Source: Linum tenue
Lineage: Eukaryota; Streptophyta; Magnoliopsida; Malpighiales; Linaceae
Length of the DNA stretch: 64,000 nucleotides
Direction: 5' to 3'
Assembly: GCA_946122785.1 (NCBI GenBank)
Contig: CAMGYJ010000002.1
Location: forward strand, 14,334,839 to 14,398,838
The first letter of the stretch is position 1, and every line of letters begins with the position of its first letter. This document shows positions 9,771 to 21,847 of the stretch, one piece after another. The translations under genes and the position numbers were made by a program. Under the pieces are notes generated by a model. It was given only the letters and a program-made list of their open reading frames with translations, made no database searches and was not told where the DNA came from.

Positions 9771-10984
9771 CTAAGACGAACCATCGTATCTCAAATCTTG
9801 GAATCTCTTAAGTACGCTTGTTTTGTACTTGTCAATGGCCGCTTCCTCCACTGAACTTGGAGTAGACTGAACTATCGGGATCGCACCTGCCTTGTGTAAA
9901 GCTCCAACAGCTTTATCTGCAAGTTTTCACAGTATCCATTAAGCAACCGAAATCGGCGAGCAACATCAATCTTTCCACCCTACTCAATTCCCTAAAGTTG
10001 ACACTACCAAGGGCACCAAAAAACTTGTGGAACAAATTGACCTCAGCCTAATCCAAAAACATTCTCTGAAGTAATCCAATCTTTCAATTGCTAACAGGTT
10101 AAGGATATCAGCATGAAATACTTAGAACCTGATTCGGTCAAAGCTGCAAGAGCCTCAAGAGCAGCTTTGCGGGTCCGATCATCTTCAGCTGCCTCCAACA
10201 TGCTCAGCAGCCCTTGAGCACCACCCAGCTCCACTACCTTCATTCTCCTCCCATCTAACCAGTCAGAGAGAAAAGAGTACATTATTTTCGGCTACCGAAG
10301 CTTTTCAATCAAGAGGAGTAGGAATCCCAAAATTCTAAGCAGAGAGAGGCAAAGACTTTACCATCCACAGCATAACTGGCTAATCTAGAAGCGCCAGTTC
10401 TTTTGAAGAAGGGATCCTTCACTTGCAAGAGCGAGATCGACTGAAGGACCAAGTTATCTCCTGCAAGAACACCGCAATGAACCAGTCGACATCTTCATTC
10501 TCTACTCTAGTCTGTAATTGTCAGGATCACACAGCTAAAATGAAATAAGATAAAAGGGTTACCCATGTAAGGGAAGAACTGATAGCCGATGGCGGTGGCA
10601 GTCCCGGCGAAGATCACCTTCAGCAACCACCCGATTTTCCTCTCAGCTTCCTCCTCCAGCGCTGCCGCCGCCTCATCTACACAACTCGGTCCAATTAATC
10701 AGGAGATAAAAAAAAAAGGAGGGGAATACGAAGCGATGGCTGATAAATTAGGGATCAGGGGAAGAGAAAGCACCTGCTCTATTGACCGACGGCGACGAGG
10801 AGCAGAAATTTCGCGATCGCTGCGCATTTCCGGCGGGGCTCCCGCGCAGATACTGCGAGCAAGAAGACGGTAAGAGAAGAACCAGAATTAGAGAAGAGTG
10901 AAACGCTGTAAACTATAATCTCGAGGACGGCGACCGGTCGCCGGAAGTAGCTACCGTTCGGAGATGAGCTGCTAAAATCCGCAT
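9771..10984 (-). CDS. Armadillo-like repeat protein, 197 aa, six exons
   Basis: Exons in transcript order are 10984-10955, 10852-10774, 10676-10563, 10460-10362, 10254-10129 and 9916-9771. They sum to 594 bases and stay in frame across all five GT-AG introns. The first exon codes only MRILAAHLRT; with the Arg/Ser-rich second exon this looks like an organelle-targeting leader. A probable membrane-spanning stretch, WLLKVIFAGTATAIGYQFFP, follows. The second half holds helical armadillo-type repeats: MKVVELGGAQGLLSMLEAAE, RKAALEALAALTES, then KAVGALHKAGAIPIV. Such repeats serve protein-protein contacts. A membrane-anchored organellar scaffold is inferred. The start was chosen because it gives the only in-frame ATG joined by a proper intron. 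NOP53 lies 594 bp upstream on the same strand. Confidence 0.75.
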
Positions 10985-11577
10985 CTCTGTCTCTCTGCGG
11001 CCTGCGAAGCCAAATGGTCAGACGAAACTTTCGCCTTTCGCAGTGGAAACTTTCATGGTGCGAGCGAGCTGACGCGTCGTTTGCGACTGCCCGGGCTGAA
11101 GGATTGTGTACAGAGCCCATTCGTAATGGGCTCTCAACAACGAGATACGTACATGTCTGTCGGCTCACTAAAAAAGCCCACATTTGTTTTATTGTCGAGG
11201 GATCAAATGAAAATGATGGTAGACAATAGGAGAAAAAGGAGTCTTAAATGTGTTTTACTATTAGCGCAAGAGTGAAATTACATGAAATGAAACATATCCA
11301 ACGCAACTCCTGATTTCCATATAGTTGAGGATTACAAAATTTGAAGAATGCAGAATGTTTGAAAACGAAAACCCATCTTCGATTCTTCGGTCGTTTATGC
11401 TGCCAACAGCTTGCTTCCACGTCGAAGCATCTCCATCGTCAAGAACTCCGACTGCTTCTCACCTGTCAAGAAGAGCAATTCATAAGCCATTTTATAATTG
11501 GAGGTTCGCTTAGGCAGGAGATCATGTAAACTAACCCAGAACAAGTGTTCACAGGCACGAAAAAGAAGGGTAGTAAT

Positions 11578-13777
11578 TCAAACTTGCCGTCTTCTTCTCT
11601 TGTTGGCAGAGGGAGGGATCAGTCCTCTTTTCTCCAGGCTCTTAAACCGGTCTGTGGCGAGAGTGCAGCACGCCTTTCATGTCATTCAACACAAAACAAA
11701 ATATCAGACTTATGTTCTAGTTTTCAGTACGACAATAGGGTTTCTATATAGGAGGTATGGAAGAGGACCCTGGGGTTTTGAGAGTACCTTCAACTTGCGA
11801 AGCGAGCCACTAATCTCTTCCGACAACAGTACTTGAGTAGGAGCAGGCACAAATCTAAAAAGATGGAGCGGTTTTTAAAAAATTCGTTAAATACTTGATG
11901 GAAGATTATTGTAAAAGGAATCGCAGTATGAGACACTAAAACATACTTGTGCCTGCCCAGGCGTGGGGGTTGCTGTTTTGATCTTTCCTCCTTTGCTACT
12001 ATCCGACGCATCTTTCTCTTTTGCTTCTCTTCATCTTCTTTGGCTATTTCTTTTATGATTTCTGGTAAGCTGCGTCCAAGAAGAGGAAGTTTAAACAAAC
12101 ATTGCACAACCTGTCAAGTAAGGAAAAGCATTAAGTACGGCATTGGGCAGTTTTGTAACTTCACCTATCGATTTCTTTCGAGATTTCTGCTTTCTTTTTG
12201 GCTTCTGCTTCTTTTTTCTGCCGGTCTTTCAGTCTAGCTCTTCTATTGAACTCGACTCTTGTCACCATTTTCTTCATGGAAGAACTGGAGGATTCATACA
12301 AACGAGGATTTCATTGGTTAAGAGAATTTCCATTATAGACAAGGAAATCATATTCCTGGAGTTAGGAAACTGCTCAAGATACAGCGTGTAAACTGCACAT
12401 GATATGCATACCTCTTTTCTGGATCAGCTTCATTCTCATCATTTGCTTCATCATCTACATTATCAACTTCAAGAAAGTACATCTGAGACAATGGAGCAGA
12501 CCATGATTAAATTTCTACTTAAGGCAATTTTTCTTAATCAAAACCAAAGAGCACCAGCAAATAGAGCAAACAACAGTAACATAAGAGAACTCACCTCTTC
12601 CTCCTCAATAGCATCTCCTTGAACAGTTAAAGGGACAGGCTGAGGTCCCAGCTCGCTTTGATAGACTTTCTGCATCTCTTGAGCAACAGCTTGTGCCAAT
12701 GAATCCTGAACCAAGCATAAGGGATCTGATCAGCAACTTCTTCAATAAAAGCTGAAAGGAAAATGTAAAATACGTGCAATTTGGACAAGTTACCTGATGG
12801 GCTTCAAAATGGGGATTGAATGAACATCCAGGAGGGTCAACTTCCACTGCAGGAATAACTGAAGTTTTGACTATCTGCAACCATACATGATACATCACAA
12901 CAAATGGATAATAACCAGACCATTACACAGATGAACCTAAAATCACGTTGGAGGAGAACATACCTTCCGAGCTCTGACATCGCCTTCAGCTGCACAATTG
13001 AGTAAGTACATAGATACACTTGAGACTTCCAACATTCGACGAAATCAAAATTAAAAGAAAAAAAACATGCAAGCCATTGGGAAATATAAGTACCTTCATT
13101 TTCCCACAAGTCAACAACCCCAGACTCATCATTCTGAGACACAAAAGAACACAAAAGGTTAAATTTGCATCAACTTCCACCATGCCAGAAATAAAACGAA
13201 CACGTGCAATCGAGCTTTCGAGCAAGGGAAAACCTTAATGGCATCATCTTTCGATGTGGAACCCTTAGAGTCTTTCATATTCTTTTTCTTCTTCTTCATG
13301 CTAGACTTCCTCTTATCATTTGAAGAAGGGATTGCCTTGACAAAAGGGTTCCTTTGCAGAACACTGTCACAGTGGAGCACTTTCTCTCTATGCTTTTCAA
13401 TTTTCCTCTTCACGGAAAGGTCTGATATCGATAACAACATCAACAACGAAAACCCAGAATCAGAAAAGGCCATTATAACCTAACCAACTAGTCGCATAGC
13501 ATCAGTCAAACGGATACCACGTTTTCAATTCCATTCTAAGCTGAACCTAGCAAAAAAAACTCCACCAATCTCCAAATTACACGGGTGAACAAGTAAAAAA
13601 CGAGGCACCTTTGGATTTATCCACAAAAAATAGGGATTCATTGGGGACCTCGGCGAGGGAACCGCCGGTGAGAGCGTCTTTGGTTGATTTCTCGATGTAC
13701 TCATCAATGTCGTCGGTGCTTATGTTGGCTCTCCATGCTTTCTTCCCCTTCCTTGAGCTCTTCGGCTTCTTCTCCAT
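11578..13777 (-). CDS. NOP53: Ribosome biogenesis protein NOP53, 363 aa, eleven exons
   Basis: Exons in transcript order are 13777-13609, 13421-13234, 13133-13094, 12989-12964, 12874-12794, 12705-12595, 12482-12412, 12284-12165, 12069-11947, 11854-11788 and 11673-11578. They total 1092 bases and hold frame throughout. The N-terminus KGKKAWRANISTDDIDEYIE, the block FVDKSKDLSVKRKIEKHREK and the block VIPAVEVDPPGCSFNPHFEA are hallmarks of the NOP53 family (GLTSCR2 in animals, SMO4 in Arabidopsis). Near the C-terminus come SLPEIIKEIAKEDEEKQKRK, PPRLGRHKF and SLEKRGLIPPSANKRRRR. The protein acts in the nucleolus in 60S subunit maturation and recruits the exosome helicase MTR4. It is somewhat shorter than the Arabidopsis protein as I remember it. 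The last acceptor (11674) has a weak pyrimidine tract. Confidence 0.88.
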
Positions 13778-14148
13778 CTCGTTTGGCCGGCGTTTCGTTA
13801 CTTACTTCACTATCTCGGCGTTTGACGGCTCTTCTCTGTGTCTGAGTATTGCGGCAGCTGCGGGAGTTGAGAGAGCTTGGAAGGAAGAATGAAAAGGAAA
13901 ACCTCGCGGTTGGGATTTGGGAAGACATCGCTCGTCCTCCGGGTCTTGAACGGCGACGCCTGGTGACACTAGATTTTGGGCCTGGGCCTTTATCAACCAG
14001 TGGACCTGCTCCATAACTAAGACGGGCCTAATTGGTAAAAGGGCTTCGTTCCTCTGACCGTGAAATTGTTCGGTTATCAAAATTGAATTATTCAGTTGCC
14101 ACTTGCCAACCCTAGACCGGCCATATAACCGGAGGAACCTACCACTTA

Positions 14149-14740
14149 GACCATCCACAATGTGGGAGGGTGGGAAAGGTGGGAAAAGAGGGAAAAGGGG
14201 GAAAATGAGAGGGTTTGGTCACAATGTTGGTGTGGGAAAAAGGGGTAATTGGTTGAACACTTTTTTTCGTAAAATCAATTTATAGTTGATTTCAACACTT
14301 TATTTTTATATAATGATCATTATTTTTACATAGTTAATGATAATTAATGAATACGAACATTTTGATATAATTTTTTTTCTAATTTGGACATAATTTTTTT
14401 CATCACTAATTAACGTCATTAATGACGAAATCGCAATAATTTATACAAGAAAGTTGTTACATTGATAGTTGAACATAAACATAATTAAGAAGAAATAAAA
14501 GCAAACAAATAAATACTAAACCCTAAAAACAAACACTAAACCATTAAAATAATAACAAAAAATAAAATAAAAACAAACTGAAGTGGGCCCCACCCCTTCC
14601 CCTTTCCCCCCACCATTTGTCTCATCTGGTGGGTTTTCCCACCCACTAAACCCACAAAACCCATTTAATCCCCTATTCCCCCCACATTGTGGTCACATTT
14701 CCCCTTTTTCCCACAAAACCAACCCACGTTGTGGGTGGTC
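14149..14740. mobile_element. PIF/Harbinger-type MITE
   Basis: The left end GACCATCCACAATGTGGG and the inverted right end GACCACCCACAACGTGGG match at 16 of 18 bases. TTA directly repeats on both sides (14146-14148 and 14741-14743), the usual target duplication of this superfamily. The interior is non-coding: G-rich near the left end, AT-rich in the middle and C-rich near the right end. Confidence 0.8.
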
Positions 14741-14819
14741 TTAGGACTAATTTTAGGTTTAATTAGCATATGACCGGTCACAAATACATACACACGTGGT
14801 TTGGTTTGGAAGTTGCGAT

Positions 14820-15607
14820 TTTTTTTTTATAAAAGATAATCATATATTGATTGAAATATAGACACGGTTACATCCTGGAGAACAGCCAGGTCTGGAAATT
14901 AAACGAGCGACACATGGCGGGTACAAAGAAAGGGCCTTTCTAGCCACCGCATGGGCTGCCCTATTGTTTCTCCGACCTATAAATCGCAAACTAAACCCCG
15001 GCTGATGTCCCATACAATGCCTGATTTCGTCCAAGATCACCCCAATCCTACTATCATTAGCCTCAGCGTGATTGACTTTATCAATGATGATCTTGGCATC
15101 GCCTTCAAAACGCACATCCTGGAGCCCATTGGCCACACACCAAAGGAGAGCTTCTCGGAGGACAAGCGCCTCCACCACTAAAGGGTCATCAATAACCTCA
15201 TACTGAACCCCTTGCGCTCGGAGGACCACCCTATGAGGATCAAGAAGCACAATTTCGCCCGCAGAGTGGGACCCAGCTCTCGTAGTCCCGTCCCACATAC
15301 ACACCAGCGAGGTACCCCCCAGCACCCCTGGAGAAAGGCCAGTAGGATTAGGGTCCACCTCTGGTCTATTTGCCGGTACTTGGGCCCACTCCTCACACTG
15401 CTGATGAAACTGCCGCATCAAGGCCGGGAACCCAAATTGCTTGCCTTCAAAAACCACCCAATTACGAGACTTCCAAATCCTCCAAAGAACTGCTACCACG
15501 GCCATGACCATACTCGGTTGATGGATTAAGGCAAACAGCCGCTTGAGGAACAAAGGGAAAGTGTGGCGAGGCAAGCCTTGGCCTATGTATTTATAGAATG
15601 GATGCAT
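14820..15607 (-). mobile_element. 5'-truncated LINE, RNase H end
   Basis: An open frame of 255 codons on the minus strand begins inside a zinc-binding RT-like region (VLWRIWKSRNWVVFEGKQ) and continues into a plant LINE RNase H domain. That part has RFEGDAKIIIDKVNHAE and FIGRRNNRAAHAVARKAL. It ends near a poly(A) run seen as T-run at 14819-14829. The RT is missing, which is typical of 5'-truncated insertions. Sequences GTTTGGAAGTTGCGATT on the left and GTTTGGTTGTTGAGATT on the right could be a decayed target duplication. Confidence 0.75.
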
Positions 15608-16259
15608 TTTAACAATACATTGTTTGGTTGTTGAGATTCTACTTTATGCATTGATTTACATAAAGTTACTTTTATGGGGAAATGTCACAATTACCCTCAA
15701 CTTTTAGAATAAGACAAAAACTATTAGAGATATAAATTGAAAGAAAAAGTTGACACAAATATAAAACCAAAAATCACAACAATCTCAACTTTTAGTTGAG
15801 ATTGTATAATGCATCATTTTTTGTGATTGTTGGTGGGAACTACATAAGACAATGCATGCATTGTTTTACACTTTGACACTTCCAAACATTGTATAGTGCA
15901 CGGTACATGTATTCAACAAACACAACTCTAACAATCACAACTTCCAAACGACTTAGTTTTATTTTGCATGCTCCAATAAAATATGTTTGAGCGAATAACA
16001 AAGCGATCATTTCGTCAATCTTCATCCAAAACCTTGATAATTTTGTCCGATCAGCACGTCGGGTCATCTAAAATATTAATAAAAATTTATTGAAAAAACG
16101 AATTGAACCCAAACAACCAGAATCAACCCAAATGAATGTGTAAAAAGGTTGTTTTTTCTTCTTCAATCGTTTGACACCAAGTTGCGTACATAGGGTGTAG
16201 TGGTTGTTCTTATTCCAACATTATCATTAGGCCAAACCCTTGAGGTTAAAAAAATAATG
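15608..16259. other. AT-rich spacer with a small hairpin
   Basis: No gene is recognised. A 10-bp perfect stem (CAATCTCAAC paired with GTTGAGATTG around a 5-base loop) lies at 15780-15804. Confidence 0.5.
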
Positions 16260-16264
16260 ATGAG

Positions 16265-17605
16265 TGACTCACTCCTACTGTCACTATAGAAAATGGCCAA
16301 GTATAACCACTTCCTAAAGCGTAGTATAGCGGGTTTGGGTTTTATTGTCAACCCGGTTCCTAGATTTGATGATTACTCGGTGAATTCTCGTTATCTAGCA
16401 GTGAACTTTTAGTGCAGATTCAAACAAACAAAAACGCAAAGCAAGTTAAACAGTTGTTCAAGTCAAGAGAGGTCACCCGGATATGGTTCCCCCTAGACCG
16501 CAGTTAAGCCGGATTGTAATTTACCAAGTTCAGTTTTCATGAAAGTTATACTGCGGAAGGTTCTTAAATAGTCTGAAGTCTCGACTAAAGGTCTTCAGAC
16601 CCTCTCAATCTGAGTCTCTAGCGGGCGACTAACCTCCACCGGAGTAAACAGATTGAGGCCCTAACGAACCAAACCTCCACTACCGACTTGAATTCGGTAC
16701 AGAATAGCGAATTGGCTCCTCGACTAAAGTCACCAATTCGCTACCTTCAATTAAGGATACTCTATCAACCTAGGCAGATATTCTCATTCTAGGTCAAAGC
16801 CGAAACAACAGGAATTTGATCAGGATTCAAGTCATTCAATCATTCAAACCTCAATCGAATATAATCAATTCATAAACTCTGTACTTGGGTTCATACAATC
16901 AAACCTAGCATACAAATCTAGGGTTCCCCATACCCAGATGAATGGGGAAACTACTCCATAGAGAAAGAAGCAAAAGCGGATTCAGACGCGAAAATCATAC
17001 TGTGAAGATGGATTTCTGCTCCTGGACGTTAATCGGCACTTCTCCAAGCTCAAGCCGGGCTCCAATGGTGATGAAGATCAAGCTATGGCACTTGGGAACT
17101 TTGGTTCGTCGCTTTCTCTGTCTAGGAATCACTCTATCTCTCAAAAACTCGGAACCCTTGAATGTTGGCCTTCCTTTCCCTTAAATCTGCTGCCCGATCG
17201 CGATACCCGGTCGAAATACCCGGTCGGGTATTTTGGGTATCGACCGGGTATGCTCAAAACACGCGTTTCATGCAAGGGGAAAATCCCCGGTCTGCCTCAA
17301 TAATCCCCGACCGGGGATTTAAGCCTTCTGCCCGGGCCCCTCTCTGTTTCTCACGGGTGCCCAAAGTGATAAATACCCGGTCGGGTATTTGGCCACCTGA
17401 CCGGGTATTTTCCTCCTGCAGCCCACTTCGTCCCAACTTCGCTCCTTTCGACCCAGAACTCGTTTCTCCGCCTCGATTCCAACGCCGGGTCCTGAAATAT
17501 GACATAAACACACAACCTAGCGTGAAATCGGCTTAAAACACGAGAATCTACATCTCAAACGGCTTCAGAATAGGGGTGAAAACATGTGTAATTATCGGTC
17601 TATCA
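16265..17605 (-). repeat. 3' LTR of the Athila-type element
   Basis: It is the same length as its partner with about 17 substitutions. It contains clustered palindromes such as AATACCCGGTCGGGTATT and AATCCCCGACCGGGGATT near 17212-17410. Confidence 0.9.
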
Positions 17606-17621
17606 AACTCCCCCACACTTA
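17606..17621 (-). other. Polypurine tract of the Athila-type element
   Basis: The minus strand reads AAGTGTGGGGGAGTT directly before the 3' LTR. A second such tract (AAGTGTGGGGGGGTG) lies near 18532-18545, as in many Athila elements. Confidence 0.8.
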
Positions 17622-18891
17622 ACCGTTTGCTTGTCCCCAAGCAAACCTAACTCAAACCAATGCAACTCTCCAGACCTCTATAGAAACAAACAACCCCGAT
17701 CGTAGGTAGAGGACTTCCTAGATCATTTAGCAACTTACGAGGTCAACCGACGCACAAGTCATCTCATAGCTTCTTCGGCGAGAACGCTAGTCTCGAGTCA
17801 GCATCATGGCAAATAGTGAACAGAGGACAAATGAATCGTGGATGAAGAGACTCTCAAAAACAAAAGATCATGGACTCACATTTTTTTAAGGTGCTCGATT
17901 TTCTTCTTGAAGATGGTTGGAACCCCTTTTCTTTCTTCTTTTTGCTTGTTTTTCTGTTTTTTTTTTTTTTCCTAGGGTTCCAACCTGTTTTTCAGAAAAC
18001 GGGGGCTCCCACCTAGCAAAGGTTTTGCGGGAGCCCGGCTCTTACCGGCCATGCCAGGAGCGGGTGTCTCGAGCCTCGTGCGGGGGAAAGACATGTAAGG
18101 GGGCTGGAGGTAGTAGGTGGAAATTGGGAACGGATTCCCGTCTCCCCTTACACACTTTCGCCCTATTCGCACGGGAGACGTTATTTTAAAGCACATTTTC
18201 GAGCACCTGTTAATTTCAAAACATGATACAAGAGTCCATGACAGGCAGAGAGTCCACAGCACCACACAATTCAAGGGTCCTAAGATCACTAATTCACTCA
18301 ATCAACCAACACAATATGAAGAAGAAATGAGATTTCTTAAATGCATCAACATCCTCCATAGTGCAACACTACCTCCCTAGGTTGCACATTACTACAGAGA
18401 CTGTCAATTCAAAGCATATTGAGCAGGCAATTGCAAGGAACACGTACTTGGAGCCCTCAAATTTTAAAAATTTGGACAGGGGACTAGCTCCAAGCACACA
18501 AACAGATCTAATGCAGTCAAAAGATAAACACCCCCCCACACTTAAGATCGACATTGCCCTCGATGGAGAATAGGGAAGGAAAGGGGAACGATGTTACCGG
18601 TGTGCACAAACTACAGGAGACTGGAAATGGACCAGTCGGCATGAAACGGACTGGAGAGAGGACCAGTCGGGAACACAGGCACAGCTAAAGGGAACAAAAG
18701 AACTCCAACACAATACGTTACGTCCAATGGTCAGCCCAATATCACATCATCCAAAACGAAAGAAAACAAGCCAAAGCCAAAGCTATTGGCAATCCGACCC
18801 AAAATAAAAGAAATAAATGAAAACCGTGGTGGGGTTGCCTCCCCACAAGCGCTTCTTTACCGTCTTGTAGCTGGACACCCATGGTGGATAA
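17622..18891 (-). other. 3' internal untranslated region of the Athila-type element
   Basis: Non-coding. It has a T-rich stretch near 17940-17970. Long 3' non-coding regions between pol and the 3' LTR are usual in Athila elements. Confidence 0.6.
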
Positions 18892-19026
18892 TCAGCGTGG
18901 TACAGGAACAGGTGCATCCAAGAGCGGATCCACATCGCTCTTGAGGTACAGCTTCAGGTGGTGACCGTGCACCCGACGGGTGCAACCACCAGCATTGGTG
19001 AGCTCAACCTGGCCATCAGGCAGAAT
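18892..19026 (-). pseudogene. Last codons of pol, joined after an internal deletion
   Basis: The minus strand reads ILPDGQVELTNAGGCTRRVH then GHHLKLYLKSD and a stop. This matches the end of Athila-type pol proteins as I know it, downstream of integrase. It lies only about 30 bases after the gag-protease stop, so the deletion junction is around 19030-19060. Confidence 0.65.
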
Positions 19027-19056
19027 GCAGGCAAGTGAGTATGCGGATGGCCAGGG

Positions 19057-21699
19057 TTATCGTGATGCAGGAGGTGGGACCAGCTCATAGTGGTCTCCAC
19101 CGTTCTTCCGAGTGGGCTTAGGCACCTGCTGCTTCGGCCGCCACTCCTCTTTGAGCTTTTTATTCGGTGGTGAGGCTGGAGGGGGCGGCGGCGAAGGAGT
19201 GAGAGGCGGGTCCTGCAAAATGGGAGATGCAGAAGGATACACGACAGGCTCGTGCACCCGGTCAGAAATAGCATGCATAGGTGTGACAGCAATCATAGCA
19301 CAGTGATCAAACTCAGTCACAGAGAAAGTAGCCTGTTCATTTCCAGCATGCAGGATCAGTTTACCATCATGCACATCAATAAGTGCCTTGGCGGTGGCAA
19401 GAAATGGTCTACCCAGAATCAACGGCACATCCACATCCTCATTTATATCCAGAATAACAAAGTCAACAGGATATGTGAATGCACCCACAGTAACAAGCAG
19501 ATCCTCTATGATACCCCTAGGATGCACAGCGGAACGATCTGCTAGCTGAATGCTCATCCTAGTAGGGCTAAGTTCACCTAGGTCTAGCTTTTTGAAAAAT
19601 TTATATGGCATGACATTAATGCTAGCGCCTAGGTCCGCCAAGGACTTTCCTACATGCATGCTGCCAATAGTAAGAGGGATAGTAAAACTCCCTGGGTCCT
19701 TGCGCTTTTCGGGCAGCTTGTTTTGCAGGACAGCAGAACACTCCTCGCTCAGCAGCACTGTTGAGAGATCCCCAAGTTTCTTCTTGTTGGTTAGGAGATC
19801 TTTCATGAACTTTGCGTACTTGGGCATCTTCGACAGTGCCTCCACAAATGGTACGCTGATGTTGAGCTGCTTCAACATTGCCATAAATTTGGCAAACTCA
19901 GTCTCCAGCTTATCTTTATGTAGGCGAGTGGGGAAGGGAAGCTGGGGCACATGCTCCTTAACCACTGGTTGTGGCTTAGGAGCGGGGGCTTCCTTCTCCA
20001 CACGCGCTTTTGCATCGTCGGCTGGAAGTGCTGAAGCAGGTAGAGGTTCTTCCTGCCTGGCCGGGGCAGGATCAGCGGTAATGGTCTTGCTGCTCCTGGT
20101 AAAGATGGCATCCAGCTGCTGGAGCGGCTCACGTGGATTGGGGACGGTGGTGGCAGGTAGAGTCCCCGGGGCCCGGGTAGTAATTTGGCGAGCTATGGCA
20201 CCAACTTGGTTCTGTAAATCCTGCAAAATGGCACCCTGGTTCCTCTGTCCTGCCTCCAGTGAGGCTATGCTCTGGTCCACCCTCGTGAAATTCGCCTGAC
20301 TGGTGGTCATGAATGCTGCCAAAATGTTCTTCAGCTCGGTCATCTGGTTATTGGGAGCTGGCGCTGCTGCTGGCTCGGCATACTGACGCTGAGGCTGCTG
20401 CTGAGGAACTGGCCCCTGTCTAGTCTGAAAGGGCTGCCTCTGCTGAAAACCACCTGCTGGTGCCGGGAAACCAGGTGGTTTTGTGGTGTTGCTACTCCAA
20501 GCGAAGTTGGGATGTTGGCGCCACCCCTCATTGTATGTGTTACTATATGGATCGAGGCGCCGAGCATTGGCGATGAAGGCCAACTGTTCTTGGGGGGTAG
20601 AGGACTCCCGCATAGCCTGGCAGTCCTCCACCAGATGGTTCGGGCTCTCACACCACTGATATTGAGCTACTGGAGGCGTAGCCAAACCTCGGCCCGGAAT
20701 AAGACTGTTGGGCTGCTTCAATATATGCACCAACTCAGCCACCTGCTGCTCTAACCCGGACCTGGCCTCCATAGCGTGCACACCACGGTCCCAGGAATTT
20801 CTGCCTCTGCTGTTCTGCCCCCAGGAATGATCTCGGGCAGCCAAGGTACTAATCATCTGGTTCAGCTCGGGTGGAGTCTTAGTGAGAACATCCCCTCCTG
20901 GGCATAGAGACTCAATCACCCTCTGGCTGTCTGGGGCGAGGGCACTGTAGAAGTTCCCCACTGTGAATGCATCACTGAAGCCATGATGGGGACACTGCCA
21001 GAAATATCCCATGTACCGCTCCCATGCATCACGAAGTGACTCGTCTGGCTCTTGGCGGAAGTGAGTGATCTCCTGCTGAATCTCTGTGGTCTTCGATGCC
21101 GGATAGTACCTGTGCACGAACTTGTCTGCTAGATCGTCCCAAGAAGTGATGGACAATGGGGGCTGGGTCTCCAACCACCTCTTAGCATTCCCCGCCAGAG
21201 AATGGGGGAAAAGGTGAAGGCGGATTGCATCATCAGGGACACCGTTAACCTTGAACCCGTTTGTCAGCTGCAGAAAACGGGAAAGATGCACCCGGGCCTC
21301 CTCATCCTTCAAGCCATGGAACTGGATAGAGGATGTAATGAGTTGAATCCAGCATGGCTTGATCTCGAAGTTGTTTGCTGGAATGGGCGGATAGAGGATG
21401 ACCGGGCGGATGTCAGCAATCCATGGAGTGTAGTAGTACTCCAAGGTGGGACCCGGTGGTGGTGGATGATGATGAACCCCAGCTCCCTGGGGATTGGGGT
21501 CGTTCCCCAGGAGCTGGTTCGCCGGAGCTGGGTTGTGATCACCTTCCATCTCGTACTCGTCCTCGGACTCGTTGCTCAATTGGCCGTCTCTGCGCTCCAC
21601 CATAGCAAGTCTAGCTCGCTGTTGTCTCCGAAGTTGGTTGCAGGTGCGTTCAATCTCTGGATCCAACGGCAGTAAACCTCCCGACTGGCTACGGGTCAT
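19057..21699 (-). CDS. Gag-protease polyprotein of the Athila-type element, 880 aa
   Basis: The intact ORF starts MTRSQSGGLLPLDPEIERT. The gag domain (about residues 100-290) includes FHGLKDEEARVHLSRFLQL, GNAKRWLETQPPLSITSWDD and FVHRYYPASKTTEIQQEI, the plant retrotransposon-gag pattern. A degenerate zinc knuckle, CESPNHLVEDC, lies near residue 350; its first cysteine is missing from the usual pattern. Gln/Pro-rich and Ala-rich linkers follow. The aspartic protease has DLGASINVMPYKFFKKLDLG and VPLILGRPFLATAKALIDVH. The frame stops soon after, where RT should begin. Because the frame is open and the protease motif intact, it may still make particles, perhaps packaging related RNAs. Host or helper RT would be needed. 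Confidence 0.88.
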   Translation of the reverse strand: MTRSQSGGLLPLDPEIERTCNQLRRQQRARLAMVERRDGQLSNESEDEYEMEGDHNPAPANQLLGNDPNPQGAGVHHHPPPPGPTLEYYYTPWIADIRPVILYPPIPANNFEIKPCWIQLITSSIQFHGLKDEEARVHLSRFLQLTNGFKVNGVPDDAIRLHLFPHSLAGNAKRWLETQPPLSITSWDDLADKFVHRYYPASKTTEIQQEITHFRQEPDESLRDAWERYMGYFWQCPHHGFSDAFTVGNFYSALAPDSQRVIESLCPGGDVLTKTPPELNQMISTLAARDHSWGQNSRGRNSWDRGVHAMEARSGLEQQVAELVHILKQPNSLIPGRGLATPPVAQYQWCESPNHLVEDCQAMRESSTPQEQLAFIANARRLDPYSNTYNEGWRQHPNFAWSSNTTKPPGFPAPAGGFQQRQPFQTRQGPVPQQQPQRQYAEPAAAPAPNNQMTELKNILAAFMTTSQANFTRVDQSIASLEAGQRNQGAILQDLQNQVGAIARQITTRAPGTLPATTVPNPREPLQQLDAIFTRSSKTITADPAPARQEEPLPASALPADDAKARVEKEAPAPKPQPVVKEHVPQLPFPTRLHKDKLETEFAKFMAMLKQLNISVPFVEALSKMPKYAKFMKDLLTNKKKLGDLSTVLLSEECSAVLQNKLPEKRKDPGSFTIPLTIGSMHVGKSLADLGASINVMPYKFFKKLDLGELSPTRMSIQLADRSAVHPRGIIEDLLVTVGAFTYPVDFVILDINEDVDVPLILGRPFLATAKALIDVHDGKLILHAGNEQATFSVTEFDHCAMIAVTPMHAISDRVHEPVVYPSASPILQDPPLTPSPPPPPASPPNKKLKEEWRPKQQVPKPTRKNGGDHYELVPPPASR

Positions 21700-21823
21700 G
21701 CACTATCTGCACACAATCAAGCAATGCAAACCCGTGAAGGCACAAGTGGGAAAGAACAAACACTCAATGCGAAAATGAAAATGCTAAAGTAACATAAATT
21801 ACTTTTCTTCAACAACCTAGCCG

Positions 21824-21841
21824 TCCCCGACAACGGCGCCA
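21824..21841 (-). other. Primer-binding site of the Athila-type element
   Basis: The minus strand reads TGGCGCCGTTGTCGGGGA a few bases after the LTR end, the form usual for Athila/Tat elements. Confidence 0.85.
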
Positions 21842-21847
21842 AAAACT

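Noticed and set aside
12069..12112. Alternative acceptor at 12110 for NOP53 exon 9
   Set aside because: It gives a wrong reading frame; the acceptor ending at 12070 restores the SLPEIIKEIAKEDEEK block.
19550..20299. 249-codon plus-strand ORF
   Set aside because: It is the antisense shadow of the gag-protease frame with no domain of its own.
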